Assembly: GCA_964538625.1 (NCBI GenBank)
Contig: CAZIGH010000003.1
Location: 62,001-126,000 of the forward strand
Length of the DNA: 64,000 nucleotides
Direction: 5' to 3'
Origin: JAEUHM01 sp964538625
GTDB lineage: Bacteria > Verrucomicrobiota > Verrucomicrobiia > Verrucomicrobiales > Verrucomicrobiaceae
Shown here piece by piece: positions 8,701 to 18,600 of this stretch (position 1 is the stretch's first letter; each line of letters begins with the position of its first letter). The translations under genes were made by a program, and so were the position numbers. The notes beneath the pieces are model-generated. The model was not told the DNA's origin, ran no database searches, and saw only the letters and a list, made by a program, of their open reading frames with translations.

Positions 8701-9281
8701 ACCCCGAGCTGCGAAATGAAGAGAGCGCCAAACTCACCGCCGCGCTCGACCTCATCGAGCAACTCCACGAAGAAGGTCACAAAGTCCTCTTCTTCAGCCA
8801 GTTCGTCAGCATGCTGAAAATCGTGCGCGAGCGGCTGGAGCAGATGAACCTCCCCTTCCACTGGCTCACCGGTGCGAGTGACAACCGCGCCGAGATCGTC
8901 CGCAACTTCCAGCAAGACCCGAACGCTTCCGTCTTCCTCATCTCGCTCAAAGCAGGCGGCAGCGGCCTCAATCTCACCGCCGCCTCCTACGTCATCCTCT
9001 ACGATCCGTGGTGGAACCCCGCCGTGGAAAGCCAAGCCATCGACCGCGCTCATCGCATAGGCCAGACACAACCGGTCATCGCATACCGACTGCTGACCAA
9101 GAGCAGCATCGAGGAAAAAATCCTCACCCTCCAGCAGCACAAAAAAATGCTCAGCAGCGACATCCTTGGTGAGGCCAGCTTTGCACAGAATCTCGGCGCT
9201 AGCGACTTCGCCTACCTCCTCGGCATCGAGCAGACCATGGGCTCACCGGCCTCTCTTGACGAGTTCGACGAGGAGCTGTGA
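5763..9281 (+). CDS. SNF2/SWI2-family DNA-dependent ATPase (DEAD/DEAH helicase superfamily)
   Basis: 1172 residues. The C-terminal 500 hold a complete SNF2 motor: motif I ADDMGLGKT with Lys729, motif II LDEGQ at Asp822 (the family usually has DEAQ), motif III LTGTPLENRLLDLWSL, motif V KAGGSGLNLTAA and motif VI QAIDRAHRIGQ. The first roughly 700 residues are the long accessory region seen in bacterial SNF2 proteins of the HepA/RapA-like and SNF2_assoc groups. No zinc-chelating SWIM motif (CxC...CxH) was seen. It should translocate on duplex DNA and remodel protein-DNA complexes. It stands alone between an esterase and a convergent permease. Confidence 0.93.
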   Translation: MADLTTALPALLQSFGDALRREAERLAEDGAVVTLDLDEEGLESEVILDSTTAHVRWEMRDGRWQGSAKVEDPDLHELACCLALVGLKRLSTAEDEAAVSLPIETFQTILERLHARRLTPDEESYLQKIEKRYERWKKSGELFDQDLVRLHPKWSIQSAEPLELWAEPPATTQEFWNYIALAFQERNLPYPVFLRPGTDVQATRAKLKSWRQSRTIPQWVQRIRKFATQTEETASSPRLLKDVRLLITTYDAKLQIMDGDDGFHHVHATQIDGIKRDHARGHLRLEPAAELLLVACLLQMQHSEMDSFKLELERHATWLGTLFQQPALHSRLVTLDETPFVIEPEPLRWTARDGADETLAELRLLQADGTPAPMPLRVLPGAQTLYLSADALFKGPLWFGDETLVEGVVEIPTQALSSSDGIAFLQRLEAPLPKSLAERIRHEALHIEIKAECARSAASASTQYAHFTVMAKSPDGRYTERLRNHTWVIEDDPKRHDGTIICRDRTALEPVRDYLREIRANYDDDLGAFRVRMTRSFPENFHEWATRISKTVDFQADETLGSILADPLIARVRLEAAQSESIDWFDLKVIFDIEGVELKPAEIRKLLAANGGFVRLADGSWRRVKIELSEEQQEMVDQLGIDLNDLNDEAHRLHWRHLVGDKGAALLSAKAWQQLQQKLANVQLHEKPPVPDALALTLRSYQIDGFHFLSYLTTNGFGGILADDMGLGKTVQTISWVLWLRSRVTGIIPPTIVVCPKSVLDVWAVELNKAAPGLRVQVLHDKDELDLRRVLSDLDVLVLNYAQLRSCIEVLSTVTWLAAILDEGQQIKNPDSKAAKAARELKAHNRLVLTGTPLENRLLDLWSLMSFATPGALGDRSYFHKHFDRRKDERASQRLSARLRPFILRRTKGQVAKELPARTEENMLCEMSGIQEQMYRDELARAQQMVLSTAGLDLLNRRRFAILQALTRLRQVCCHPGLINPELRNEESAKLTAALDLIEQLHEEGHKVLFFSQFVSMLKIVRERLEQMNLPFHWLTGASDNRAEIVRNFQQDPNASVFLISLKAGGSGLNLTAASYVILYDPWWNPAVESQAIDRAHRIGQTQPVIAYRLLTKSSIEEKILTLQQHKKMLSSDILGEASFAQNLGASDFAYLLGIEQTMGSPASLDEFDEEL

Positions 9282-9358
9282 AGAGGCCCCCTCTTGGCCC
9301 GGGCTGACATCATGCAGCGCGGTCGTAGCCTAGATCGCAAGGTGAACACACGCTCCCC

Positions 9359-10708
9359 TCAATCCCGCAGCGCCACCGCCGGGTCCACCCGCGCAGCAAA
9401 GAACGCCGGGATAAACGCACCGATCAAACAGAGCACGATGGACAGGATGCAGATGATAGCCGTGTCGGTGGGCACCGTATGCGCCGGGATGGTGGCCAGG
9501 TCATAGACGCCAGCCGGGAAGATGTCCACCCCCATGCGGTCTGCCAAGAAGCGTCGAATGTCGTTGCGGAAGAAAAGAAAAATCTTCCCGCCTACATAAC
9601 CCAGCGCCGTGCCCAGCAGCGCCACCACCAGCGCCTGCGACATGAAGATACCCAGGATTTGGTTCACCCGCGCACCCAGGGAAGTCAGGATGCCAATCTC
9701 ACGACGCTTCTGCACCGTGACCGTGATGGTGGTGTTCATCACGGAGAAGGCCGCCACCAGCACCACAAAGAACAGAACAAACATCATCATGATGCGCTCG
9801 TTCTGAATGGCAGACAGCCGCTGTCGGTGCCGGTCCATCCAGGTGCTAGTGCCCCAGTCGTAAGGCAGCAGATTCTCCTCATGCAGTCGGCCTGCGAACT
9901 CCCGTGCCTGCTCCGCGTCCTTGATTTCCAGGCCTATGCCGTTGACCCTTCCCCCCATCTCAAACAGCTCCTGTCCCACATGCAGCGGAATGAAGCCGCG
10001 CCCACCGGTCTCATCACTGCGCAGGATGCCGGTCACCGTCACCGGCAGCGGGGTCACCAGCACCCGTGTGTCTTCATCCAGCTTCTCCCGCTCCTCCGGG
10101 GAGAGCTTCTCGTCCTTCGCCTTCTCCGCATTGGCTACGGCAGCCTTCAGATTGCTCGGCGAATAGATCTCGATCGTATCCCCCACACGCACGCCCATTT
10201 GATCCGCCAAGTAATCACCAATGACAATCGTATCCCCGTTGAGATCAAAAGCGCTCGGGGCCTCACCCTCACGCGAGGGCATAAAGTGCTTTGCCAGCTT
10301 CTCCACCATCGCTTCCGAGCCCTGCGCGCGCATACCATAGACCTCGATCGGCACTGGATCACCCTGCGTCTTCACGAACGACATGCCGGCTACGAAGGGC
10401 GTGGCAGACACTACCCCATCCAGTGGCTGCACTTTCGCCAGCACATCCTGCCACTTGGATTGTGGAGGTGGCGGCGGCTCACCTTCCACCACCTCGTATG
10501 GCGCATCCTGCACCAGCAGCACATGCGGCTCGAACCCAATAAGCAACTTCTTGAACTCAATCTCGAATCCCTTCATCACCGAGATCACCACAATAAGCAC
10601 ACCCACGCCCAGCATGATGCCCACCACTGAGATGATGGTGATGACCGAGACGAACGAACGCTTCGGCTGAAGATAGCGGAGAGCTAGGAAGAGGCTGGCG
10701 TTGTTCAT
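9359..10708 (-). CDS. ABC transporter permease, LolC/LolE family
   Basis: 449 residues. An N-terminal helix (about 22-45, ISVVGIMLGVGVLIVVISV) and the start LFLALRYLQPKRSFVSVI match LolC/LolE. A large periplasmic MacB-like domain follows, then three C-terminal helices from about 320, ending in the conserved AARVDPAVALRD tail. Lol permeases extract lipoproteins from the inner membrane for transfer to LolA. The periplasmic domain has an unusual charged insert (about residues 170-220, EKAKDEKLSPEEREKLDE). No LolD ATPase gene is adjacent. The protein could serve both LolC and LolE roles (LolF-like). Confidence 0.9.
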   Translation of the reverse strand: MNNASLFLALRYLQPKRSFVSVITIISVVGIMLGVGVLIVVISVMKGFEIEFKKLLIGFEPHVLLVQDAPYEVVEGEPPPPPQSKWQDVLAKVQPLDGVVSATPFVAGMSFVKTQGDPVPIEVYGMRAQGSEAMVEKLAKHFMPSREGEAPSAFDLNGDTIVIGDYLADQMGVRVGDTIEIYSPSNLKAAVANAEKAKDEKLSPEEREKLDEDTRVLVTPLPVTVTGILRSDETGGRGFIPLHVGQELFEMGGRVNGIGLEIKDAEQAREFAGRLHEENLLPYDWGTSTWMDRHRQRLSAIQNERIMMMFVLFFVVLVAAFSVMNTTITVTVQKRREIGILTSLGARVNQILGIFMSQALVVALLGTALGYVGGKIFLFFRNDIRRFLADRMGVDIFPAGVYDLATIPAHTVPTDTAIICILSIVLCLIGAFIPAFFAARVDPAVALRD

Positions 10709-10800
10709 GAGAAGAGTCCCGTCCGTTTACCATCGAATGAGTGGAGTGGCAAATCCGGCTGCCAAGCATTTGAAGATACCGAAAATCCTATCTGAACAGA

Positions 10801-10837
10801 TTTGAGCATTTTAATATTTGAAGTTAAAAAGCTCAAA
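10801..10837. repeat. 37-bp near-palindrome, copy at the 3' end of the ATPase gene
   Basis: Two 14-base arms, TTTGAGCATTTTAA (10801-10814) and TTAAAAAGCTCAAA (10824-10837), flank a 9-base centre. The sequence is A+T-rich unlike its surroundings. It matches the copy at 12009-12045 at 31 of 37 positions in the same orientation. The ATPase stop codon (TGA, 10835-10833) lies inside it. On each strand the arms supply a TTGAGC hexamer and a TAAAA(T/G)-type hexamer 17 bases apart, so it could also act as a promoter, for example toward the lolC/E-type gene that starts at 10708. Confidence 0.85.
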
Positions 10838-12008
10838 ACAAGCTAGCTGCCAAATCCCTCCAGTTGACACTCTCGACTCCGGGTGAAACCGCCTTCGATT
10901 GCGCTGCTCTTCCAGACATGCGGCTCACCAACATCATTCGGATCTCCTGCCGCCTTGGATCCTTCCGCCATGCGGCGGCCAATCTTTGCATGGGGCCAGC
11001 CATCCCAGCCGAAACGGTTTTTGACGCTTTTGCTTCGATCAAGGTGGCAGAAGCATTCTTGCCCGGCACCACAAAGTCCACCTCCAGCGCTTGTTGATCC
11101 CTGAAGTAGTAGAGTTCCTTGCGCCTACCAGCATTCACTTGGGCTTTGAGTATTTCCGAAGCGACGAACCCTTCAAAGATAGCGCCGAGGAAGGGTGACT
11201 TTTCGAGTTCCGATTCCGTTTCAATTCCGAGCAGATGACAAGCCATGCCTGAGTCTGAAAAATAGACCCGGGGTGACCTGATGATTCGTTTCCCGACGTT
11301 GTCGAAAAACGGCTGTACCACGATGATTTGCGCTGTTGCCTCCAAGATGTCCATCCAGCGGGTCATGGAAGGAACGCTCATTCCCAGAGGAGCGGCCAGA
11401 TCCGACTTGTTCAACACTTGTCCGTGGCGGGTGGCCAGCAGCGCCATGAACCGGCGGAACATCGCCAGATCCTGAACCGCAGTGATCCCACGAACATCCC
11501 TCTCCAAATAGGTTTGCAGGTAGGAACTGAACCACAATCCGGCAGCTTTCGGACGAGCCAGCACCTCCGGGTATCCACCCCGCAGCAAGGTCGCTTTGTC
11601 CGTTTCCGCAGCACTGAACGGCAGCAGATGCATGATGGCCGCCCGCCCGGCCATGGATTCGGTCACATTCCTCATCAGGCCAGATTCTTGTGATCCAGTG
11701 AGGAACCACAACCCTGTCCGGCGAGGGTTCTGGTCAATCCTAGTCCTCACGTAGTTGAAGACTTCTGGCACATTCTGGATTTCGTCCAGAATCACTGGGG
11801 GCTTCAACCCGTCCAGGAATCCCTGAGGATCATTCCGAAACCGCCCAATCACATCCGGGTCTTCCAGTAGGTGATATTGAGCATTGGGAAAGAGGCCCTT
11901 TAACAAATGCGTCTTCCCCGACCGTCGCGGCCCCGTCAATACCACACAGGGAAAGCTTTTTGCTGCGGTCTTCAGATGGTTCTCAATGGCACGACGAATG
12001 TTCTTCAT
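10833..12008 (-). CDS. AAA_14 ATPase with DUF4143 C-terminal domain
   Basis: 391 residues from the ATG at 12008; the longer frame to 12098 would read through the promoter-like palindrome. Walker A is GPRRSGKT (Lys32) and Walker B is VILDEIQ (Asp75, Glu76), followed by a sensor-like FLTGSQ. The C-terminal half is DUF4143, with a winged-helix segment (NKSDLAAPLGMS), YFSDSGMACHLLGI and FEGFVASEI. It ends in EVDFVV...LIEAKAS, a PD-(D/E)xK nuclease-like core. Such ATPases are widespread, often multi-copy, and of unknown function. This one is bounded by two copies of a 37-bp palindrome, one touching the start codon and one containing the stop. Confidence 0.92.
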   Translation of the reverse strand: MKNIRRAIENHLKTAAKSFPCVVLTGPRRSGKTHLLKGLFPNAQYHLLEDPDVIGRFRNDPQGFLDGLKPPVILDEIQNVPEVFNYVRTRIDQNPRRTGLWFLTGSQESGLMRNVTESMAGRAAIMHLLPFSAAETDKATLLRGGYPEVLARPKAAGLWFSSYLQTYLERDVRGITAVQDLAMFRRFMALLATRHGQVLNKSDLAAPLGMSVPSMTRWMDILEATAQIIVVQPFFDNVGKRIIRSPRVYFSDSGMACHLLGIETESELEKSPFLGAIFEGFVASEILKAQVNAGRRKELYYFRDQQALEVDFVVPGKNASATLIEAKASKTVSAGMAGPMQRLAAAWRKDPRRQEIRMMLVSRMSGRAAQSKAVSPGVESVNWRDLAASLF

Positions 12009-12045
12009 TTTGAGTATTTTAATATAGCATGTTAAAATGCTCAAA
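12009..12045 (-). promoter_or_regulatory. 37-bp near-palindrome and candidate promoter/operator of the ATPase gene
   Basis: Arms TTTGAGTATTTTAA (12009-12022) and TTAAAATGCTCAAA (12032-12045) flank a 9-base centre. On the reverse strand the sequence contains TTGAGC, 17 bases, then TAAAAT, good matches to -35 and -10 boxes. The ATPase ATG follows 7 bases later, so transcription would start at or very near the start codon (a leaderless message). The dyad covers the whole promoter, which suggests self-repression. The opposite strand carries the same arrangement. Confidence 0.65.
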
Positions 12046-12066
12046 CACAAAACCTTCTCATTGCTC

Positions 12067-12601
12067 TTACTCCAACAGGAGTTCGGCCCTCTGCACACGC
12101 CAGACTTCGGGGAATCCTTCGAGCCAGGCTTTAAGGGATGCCTTGTCCACCAGTTCAGAGCCAGCCCACATAAGGTCCTCCGCTTGGGCGATATTTCAGC
12201 ATGAACTCCGCCGCCAGTTCCAGTTCCGCTGCGCTTCGGCCATCAAATGCACCCGCAAAACGTTTCGGCTCAGAGCCTTGAACGAGATCCCGAAGCCGCC
12301 GTTCAACCGACGGTTTCGTGGGATCAACCGGCGGCAACTTTACCTATGGAGCCGGAACCTCCGCCGAGATCTCGTCGTCGCTTGGGACTAGTGTAGGTCG
12401 TGCTGGAACTTCGCTGAAACGATCCGCTCGACGCAGCATCCACCCACCTCCGAATCCGAGGGCGAAACAAAGCACGACGAGGGCGGAATACTTCAGCACC
12501 CAATCCCATCGTATCCGGCTTCCGTCTCTTTTGTCATGGTATATTTCCAAGACGCTGGATTGTGTTCCGTATCGCACTTGCCTATCATTTGTCCGAGCCA
12601 T
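12067..12601 (-). pseudogene. Broken single-pass membrane protein gene (internal TAG plus frameshift)
   Basis: An ATG at 12601 has a strong AGGAGGG ribosome-binding site on the reverse strand and opens an 85-codon frame with one clear membrane helix (about residues 36-58, SALVVLCFALGFGGGWML). A TAG at 12346-12344 stops it. The same frame continues as protein-like sequence (PPVDPTKPSVERRLRDLV, then SAAELELAAEFMLKY). Near 12190-12196 the protein-like sequence moves to another frame (AQAEDLMWAGSELVDKASLK, then WLEGFPEVWRVQRAELLLE) and ends with TAA at 12069-12067. Two lesions point to decay rather than one sequencing error. The intact ancestor would have had about 180 residues. Family not recognised. 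The ATG overlaps the alpha-2-macroglobulin ATG on the other strand. Confidence 0.6.
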
Positions 12602-15600
12602 GAAAACCCTCCTGCTTGCCGGTCTCATGTTTTTCGCCCTTTCGTCTGTTCATAGCGCTGATCCGCCCGAGGTGGTGGCGGCGAAGAAGCTCGTGAGCGA
12701 CGGCAATCACCAGGAGGCCATCGACAAACTGACGACATTCATTCGTGAGGCCTCGACTTCGGCTGAGCACAAGGCTCTCGCTCTCGATCAACTGATCGGC
12801 TGGATGGTTAGGCAAGGCCAAAGCGCGGAGGCGGAAACGCTGATGGAACAGCTCGCGACAGCGCCAGACCAGGACTGGCGGGTGCTTTCTGCGGCGGGGC
12901 GAAACTTCACGAAACTGGACGCCTCAGGTCGGCTTGAGGCCGGAAAGTTTGTGCGTGGCAACGGCGGGCGGGGAACCTGGGTGAACGCAGGCGAATACGA
13001 TCGGGCTCGCTCCTTGCAGCTTCTGCTTGAAGCGCGAAAGAGAGCGCCCACGGATGGCCACTTGGCGGAAAGGTCCGCCCTGCTAATGAGCCTAGCGGAA
13101 GTGTGGTCCGAGAAAGGAGAGGGCGGCCCCGGAGCAGCTTGGGCACTCACCAAGCTCACCGACGTCGGCACACTGCCCGTCATCAATGATGATGCCGATG
13201 ACGATGACCAAGTCACTCAAGCCTCAGGGTTTCCAGTGGAAGCAGACGGCTCGCCCACCATTTTCCGTGTTCCCGAAACCTTCGAGTCCGCTCGCAACGA
13301 TGGCGAACGTCTGCGCTTTGCCCTGCAGGAGTGGGGCGCGCTCACTCCCGCGCACGCCGTGGCGGCGAAACTGAGCTGGGCACGCCTAGTGTACGGGTGG
13401 TTCGGCGTGGACAGAGCGCTTCGTTTCTTGTCACTGAATGAACCCGATCTGGAAAAGATGCGTCGCGATGCGCTGTCCGCCGTTCACACTCTGAGTGAAG
13501 ATGAAACGGTGGCCATGCTCGCCACTGGGCCGAGCCGCATCACCTTGCCCCCAGAGTATCGCTTCCTCACCCAGATGCGTGAGGTTGTAACATCGGATCC
13601 GGACCTCTCCGAGCTCGTGCCCGCATTCGGACGTGAACAAATCAGCGACCACATCATAGCGGAGTTGATGGCACGTCGGCAGTATCCCAAGGCTGCGGCA
13701 GAACTTCGCGCCCGCCTAGCATCAGAGAAGAACCTGGATGCCGTCAAGGCACTGACCGAACGGCTCGAACAAATCGAAGGCAACTGGGGCCGCTTTGAAT
13801 CCGCTCCCGCCCAGCCTGCTGGAAAGGAAGCCGCTCTGCCGCTGGTGTTCCGCAACGCAACACAAGTGGATTGCACAGCCAGGAAGGTGGATGTGCAGCG
13901 TCTCATCGCTGATCTCATCGCCAGAGTGAAGGCCAGTCCGGATGACGTTGGAGGGTATTGGGAACTCTCCCGCCTGAGTCAGCGGCTCCTTGAAGAGGGC
14001 GGCGAGACTTATCTCGCCAAGGAAGCGGTCACTTGGTCTCACAAACTGGAGCCGGCAGCCAACCACTGGGACAGACGCACGGAGCTACCGACGCCACTGA
14101 AGGAGGGCGGAGCCTGGTTCGTAGAGGCCGTGTTCAACGGAAGCCATCCCGCCCGCACCTTGTTATGGATTGAGGACCTGGTGCTGGTAGCCTCCGAACT
14201 GCAAAATGACAGGCATTACTTTGTAGCAGATGCCGTTACGGGTGCGCCCGTCGTTGGTGCAAAAATCACCCTCCACGGCTATCGCAATGTCTGGAATGGA
14301 AACAAGCGACATCATGACTTCAAGGAGCTGTCCTTGACTTCGGATCAGTCAGGGACAGCAAAGGTTTCAAGGCGAAAGCTGGAAGACTCCGTATGGGCCA
14401 CACTCGTCAGAACTACGGATGGCAGACTCTGCTTTCAGCAGCCAGGCTACGCTTCAGGGCCGGATATGGATGAACGGCAGGGTCTTGCCCAGGACACCTT
14501 TTACGCCTTCACCGACCGTCCGGTCTATCGACCGGGGCAGGAAGTGAAGTGGCAGTTGCTGGCGCGGCGCACCGGTTATGATCCGAAGCTCGATACCAAT
14601 CGCTTCGCTGAACGAAAAGCCACCGTCACTATCGAAGATCCTCGTGGTCAGAAGGTGATCGAAAAGGAAATGCGTTTCGACGAGTGGGGCATTCTTGGAG
14701 ATGCGCTGACGCTCGAAGCAGAGGCCACCTTAGGGCAATACCAAGCCATCGTGCGCCTTGACCGCCAAGACTTCGTGGCCAGCTTCAACTTCCGGGTCGA
14801 AGAATACAAAAAGCCGGAGTTCGAAGTGAAGGTGGAGGCTCCAGACGAACCTGTGGCCTTGGGTCAGAGCTTTGAGTTCACGGTGAAGGCGGACTATTAC
14901 TTCGGCGGACCGGTAAAGGAGGCGAAGGTCAAGTATCGCGTGGAGCGGAAAGTGCATCGTGGCGGCTGGTATCCCGTTGGTCGATGGGACTGGCTCTACG
15001 GCAAAGGCTACGGCTGGCAGTCACACAGCTACGAATGGTATCCGGGCGCGGCTGGCTGGTGCATCATCCTTCCGCCCTGGTATCCGTGGCATAACGATCC
15101 TTCTGAAACGGTGCTCTCAGGTGATGCATTCATTGGAGCGGATGGACTGCTGAAACTCAAGGTGGATACGGCCACGGCGAAGGAACTGCATGGCAACCAA
15201 GATCACGAATACGTGGTGAAGGTCACCGTCACCGATAGCTCGCGACGCAGCATTGATGGCAGCGGAAGCGTCATCGCCGCGCGGCGTCCTTTTGAAGTCA
15301 ATGCATGGCTGGATCGCGGATACTATCGTGCAGGGGACAATGGCACGCTTCAGTTCGCCGCACGCACGCTGGATGGCAAAACCGTGGATGCCAGTGGCAC
15401 GCTGCGCGTGTGGAAGGTGAGCTACGATGAGACTGGCAAGTCAGAAGAAAAGCAAACGCATGAGGTGGAGATCCAGACAAGTGATGAAGCCATGCCGCTG
15501 CACTGGCCGGAGGCTGGCCAGTTCCGTGTGGAGGTGAAGCTGAAGGATAAGGGTGGACGTGCAGCGGAGACAAGCGTGTTCGTCATCGTGAAAGGCGAGG

Positions 15601-18600
15601 GATTCGATGGACGCGGCTATCGCTTCGATGATCTCGAATTGCTCACTGACAAGGAGGAGTATGTGCCCGGCGATGAAGTGGAGCTTCTCATCAACACCAA
15701 TCGTCAAGGCAGCACGGTGGCGCTGTTTCTCTACGGACCCGCAGCGGAACCCGTGTGGCTGAAGATAGAAGGCAAGAGCACAACGCATCGTTTCAAGCTG
15801 CGCGAAGCCGATCAGCCAAACCTCAACCTATACGCCTACACCGTCTCCGATGCGAAGCTGCATGAGGCGCAGCGAAAGCTCATCATCCCACCGTCCAAAC
15901 GCATCGCCAGTGTGGAACTCATTACTGACAAGTCGGCTTATCTGCCGCGTGACAAAGCGAAAGCGCAGCTTCGTGTCAAAGACCAGCACGGCCAGCCCTT
16001 CGTCGGCAAGCTCATCCTGACTGGTTACGACAAGGCGCTGGAATACATCAGCGGTGGCAGCAACGTCGGTGACATTCGCGAAGCCTTCTGGGGCTGGACC
16101 AACGAGGCGACGGTGAGCGTCACGAACTCCCTGCGAGCGTCGGACGTCCTCTATCCGAAGAGAGGGGAGCCGATGATGGGGGGCTTATCGGGTCTGCTTA
16201 GCATAGGCCTTGTTGAAGGTGACCTGCCCGTGGCACGAAGCCTAAGGATGGGGGCATTCCCCAAAAGTCCCGCTACGGCCATGGCTCCAGCGGGAGAGGC
16301 ACGCCTATTTGCTTTGGCCGAAGCAGCACCGTCACCCGTGACGCCACCCACAGCAGGTAACGAAGCAAATCCCGTCATGATTCGTTCCAACCTGGCGGAC
16401 AGCGCGGTATGGATCACCAGTGTCGTCACCAATGCAGCAGGTGAGGCAGCTCTGGACTTTGATCTGCCGGACAATCTCACTACCTGGAAGCTGCGCGGCT
16501 GGGTATTGGGCAAAGACACGCAGGTCGGCGAAGCAACGGTCGAAGTCATCACGCGGAAGAACCTCATGGTGCGTCTTCAGGCTCCGCGATTTTTTGTGGA
16601 GAAGGACGAGGTGGTCATCAGCGCCAACGTCCACAATGAATCCGATGCACCGCTCATCGTGCAGCCTTCCCTCGAAGTGGACAACGCCCTGCTCACTGCC
16701 GTGCATCCTGAGACCCACACGAAGGAGCCCGTTACCATCCCAGCCCACAGCGAAAAGCGCGTGGATTGGCTGATGCGCGTCACTGGCCCGGGTGAAGCGA
16801 AACTCACCGCGAAGGCCGTCAGCGAAACGGAGTCCGACGCCATGCAGATGACCTTCCCAGTCTATGAGCACGGCATGTTGAAGACCGATGCACGGAGCTT
16901 GGCGCTTCGCGGCGATCAGAGTGCTGGAACAATCACCTTCACCGTGCCCGCCGAGCGCAAGCCCGAGGCATCACGTTTGGAAGTCCGCTGGTCGCCTACG
17001 CTCGCGATGGCCTGCATCGACGCGCTTCCGTATCTCACCGATTATCCTTATGGCTGCACCGAGCAAACGCTGAATCGTTTTGTGCCCACCGTCATCACCT
17101 TAAAGATGTTAAAGGAACTCGGCGTGGATTTGAAGACGGTCCGCGAAAAGCGCATCAACCTCAACGCCCAAGAAATCGGCGATGCGAAAGAGCGCAGTAA
17201 ACGCTGGCAGCAGAAGCATAAGGAAGCGGTCTTCGATGAAGAGGAAGTCATGAAGATGGCACGCGCCGGGTTGAACCGCCTGGAGTCCATGCAGAACGGC
17301 GATGGCGGCTGGGGCTGGTTCCCTGGTGGCCGCTCGTCTTCTACTCATATCACAGCGATTGTCGTGCACGGACTTGTGACAGCGAGTGAGGCAGGACTCG
17401 ACCTCGACGATAGCTATGCCGCTGCAGTCCGCTGGCTTTCTCAACACGAAACGGGTCAACTTGCACGAATGAAGCTCGACCCGAAGCATCGTGACTACAA
17501 ACCCGCACCCGACAACACCGATGCGCTGGTCCATAGTGCTCTGGTCAAAGCTGGAGTCGGCAGCGATGAAATGCGTGGGCTTCTTTATGACAAGCGCAAC
17601 GGTTTGTCCCGGCTCAATGTGGGCCTCCTCGGTCTCGCCTGTCATGCGAAGGGTGAAACCGACCGCCGTGACATGTGCCTGCGGAATCTGCGGCAGTTCG
17701 TGAAGCTGGATGACGAAAACCAGACCGCCTGGCTTGATCTCCCGGCGAACAGTTGGTGGTACTGGTGGGGAGATGAAATCGAAACACAGGCCGTCTTCCT
17801 CCGTCTGCTCAGCGTGACAGAGCCGAAGGGCGACCTCGCTGCACGCATCGCCAAACACTTGCTCAACAACCGCCGCAACGGCAGCTACTGGAACAGCACG
17901 CGTGACACTGCTACGGTCATCGAATCCCTCGCCGTCTTCGCCAAAGCGAGCGGTGAAACGAAGCCCGATATGATCGTGGAAGTCCTGCTGGATGGCGAGT
18001 TGAAGAAGACCGTCACCATTTCGCCTGAAACCCTCTTCGCATTTGATGGCAGCCTCGTCCTAGAAGGTGACGCCGTGACCACCGGCCAGCACAAGGTGGA
18101 ACTGCGCCGTCGCGGCAGCGGCCCCCTTTACGCGAACGCTTACCTCACGGTCTATACTAAGGAAGACCACATTCCGGCTGCCGGACTCGAAGTGAAAGTA
18201 GAGCGTCGTTACTTCAAACTCACTCACGAGAAAGGCGCTGCCAACGTCAGTGACGCCAAAGGCCAGGCAACTCAGCAGACCGGCACGCGCACCGTGCGCA
18301 CCGAGTTGAAGAGCGGAGATCCGTTGATGAGCGGCGATGAAGTAGAGGTGGAACTCGTCATCGAAAGCAAAAACCACTATGAATACGTGCTCCTCGCCGA
18401 TCCCAAGCCCGCAGGCTTCGAGCCCATGGAAGTGCAGAGCGGGTGGTCCTATGATGGCCTCCCCGCCTACAAAGAGTATCGCGATGAAAAGGTGGCCTTC
18501 TTCGCAGATCGTCTGCCGCAGGGCCGTCACACGCTGCGCTATCGAGTGCGGGCAGAAGTCCCTGGGAGGTTCAGTGCTCTGCCCGCGAAAGCCGAGGCGA

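Noticed and set aside
10801..12045. The two 37-bp repeats as a minimal CRISPR array or classical insertion sequence.
   Set aside because: Only two copies 1.2 kb apart, no spacers or cas genes; no transposase, terminal inverted-repeat pair or target-site duplication.
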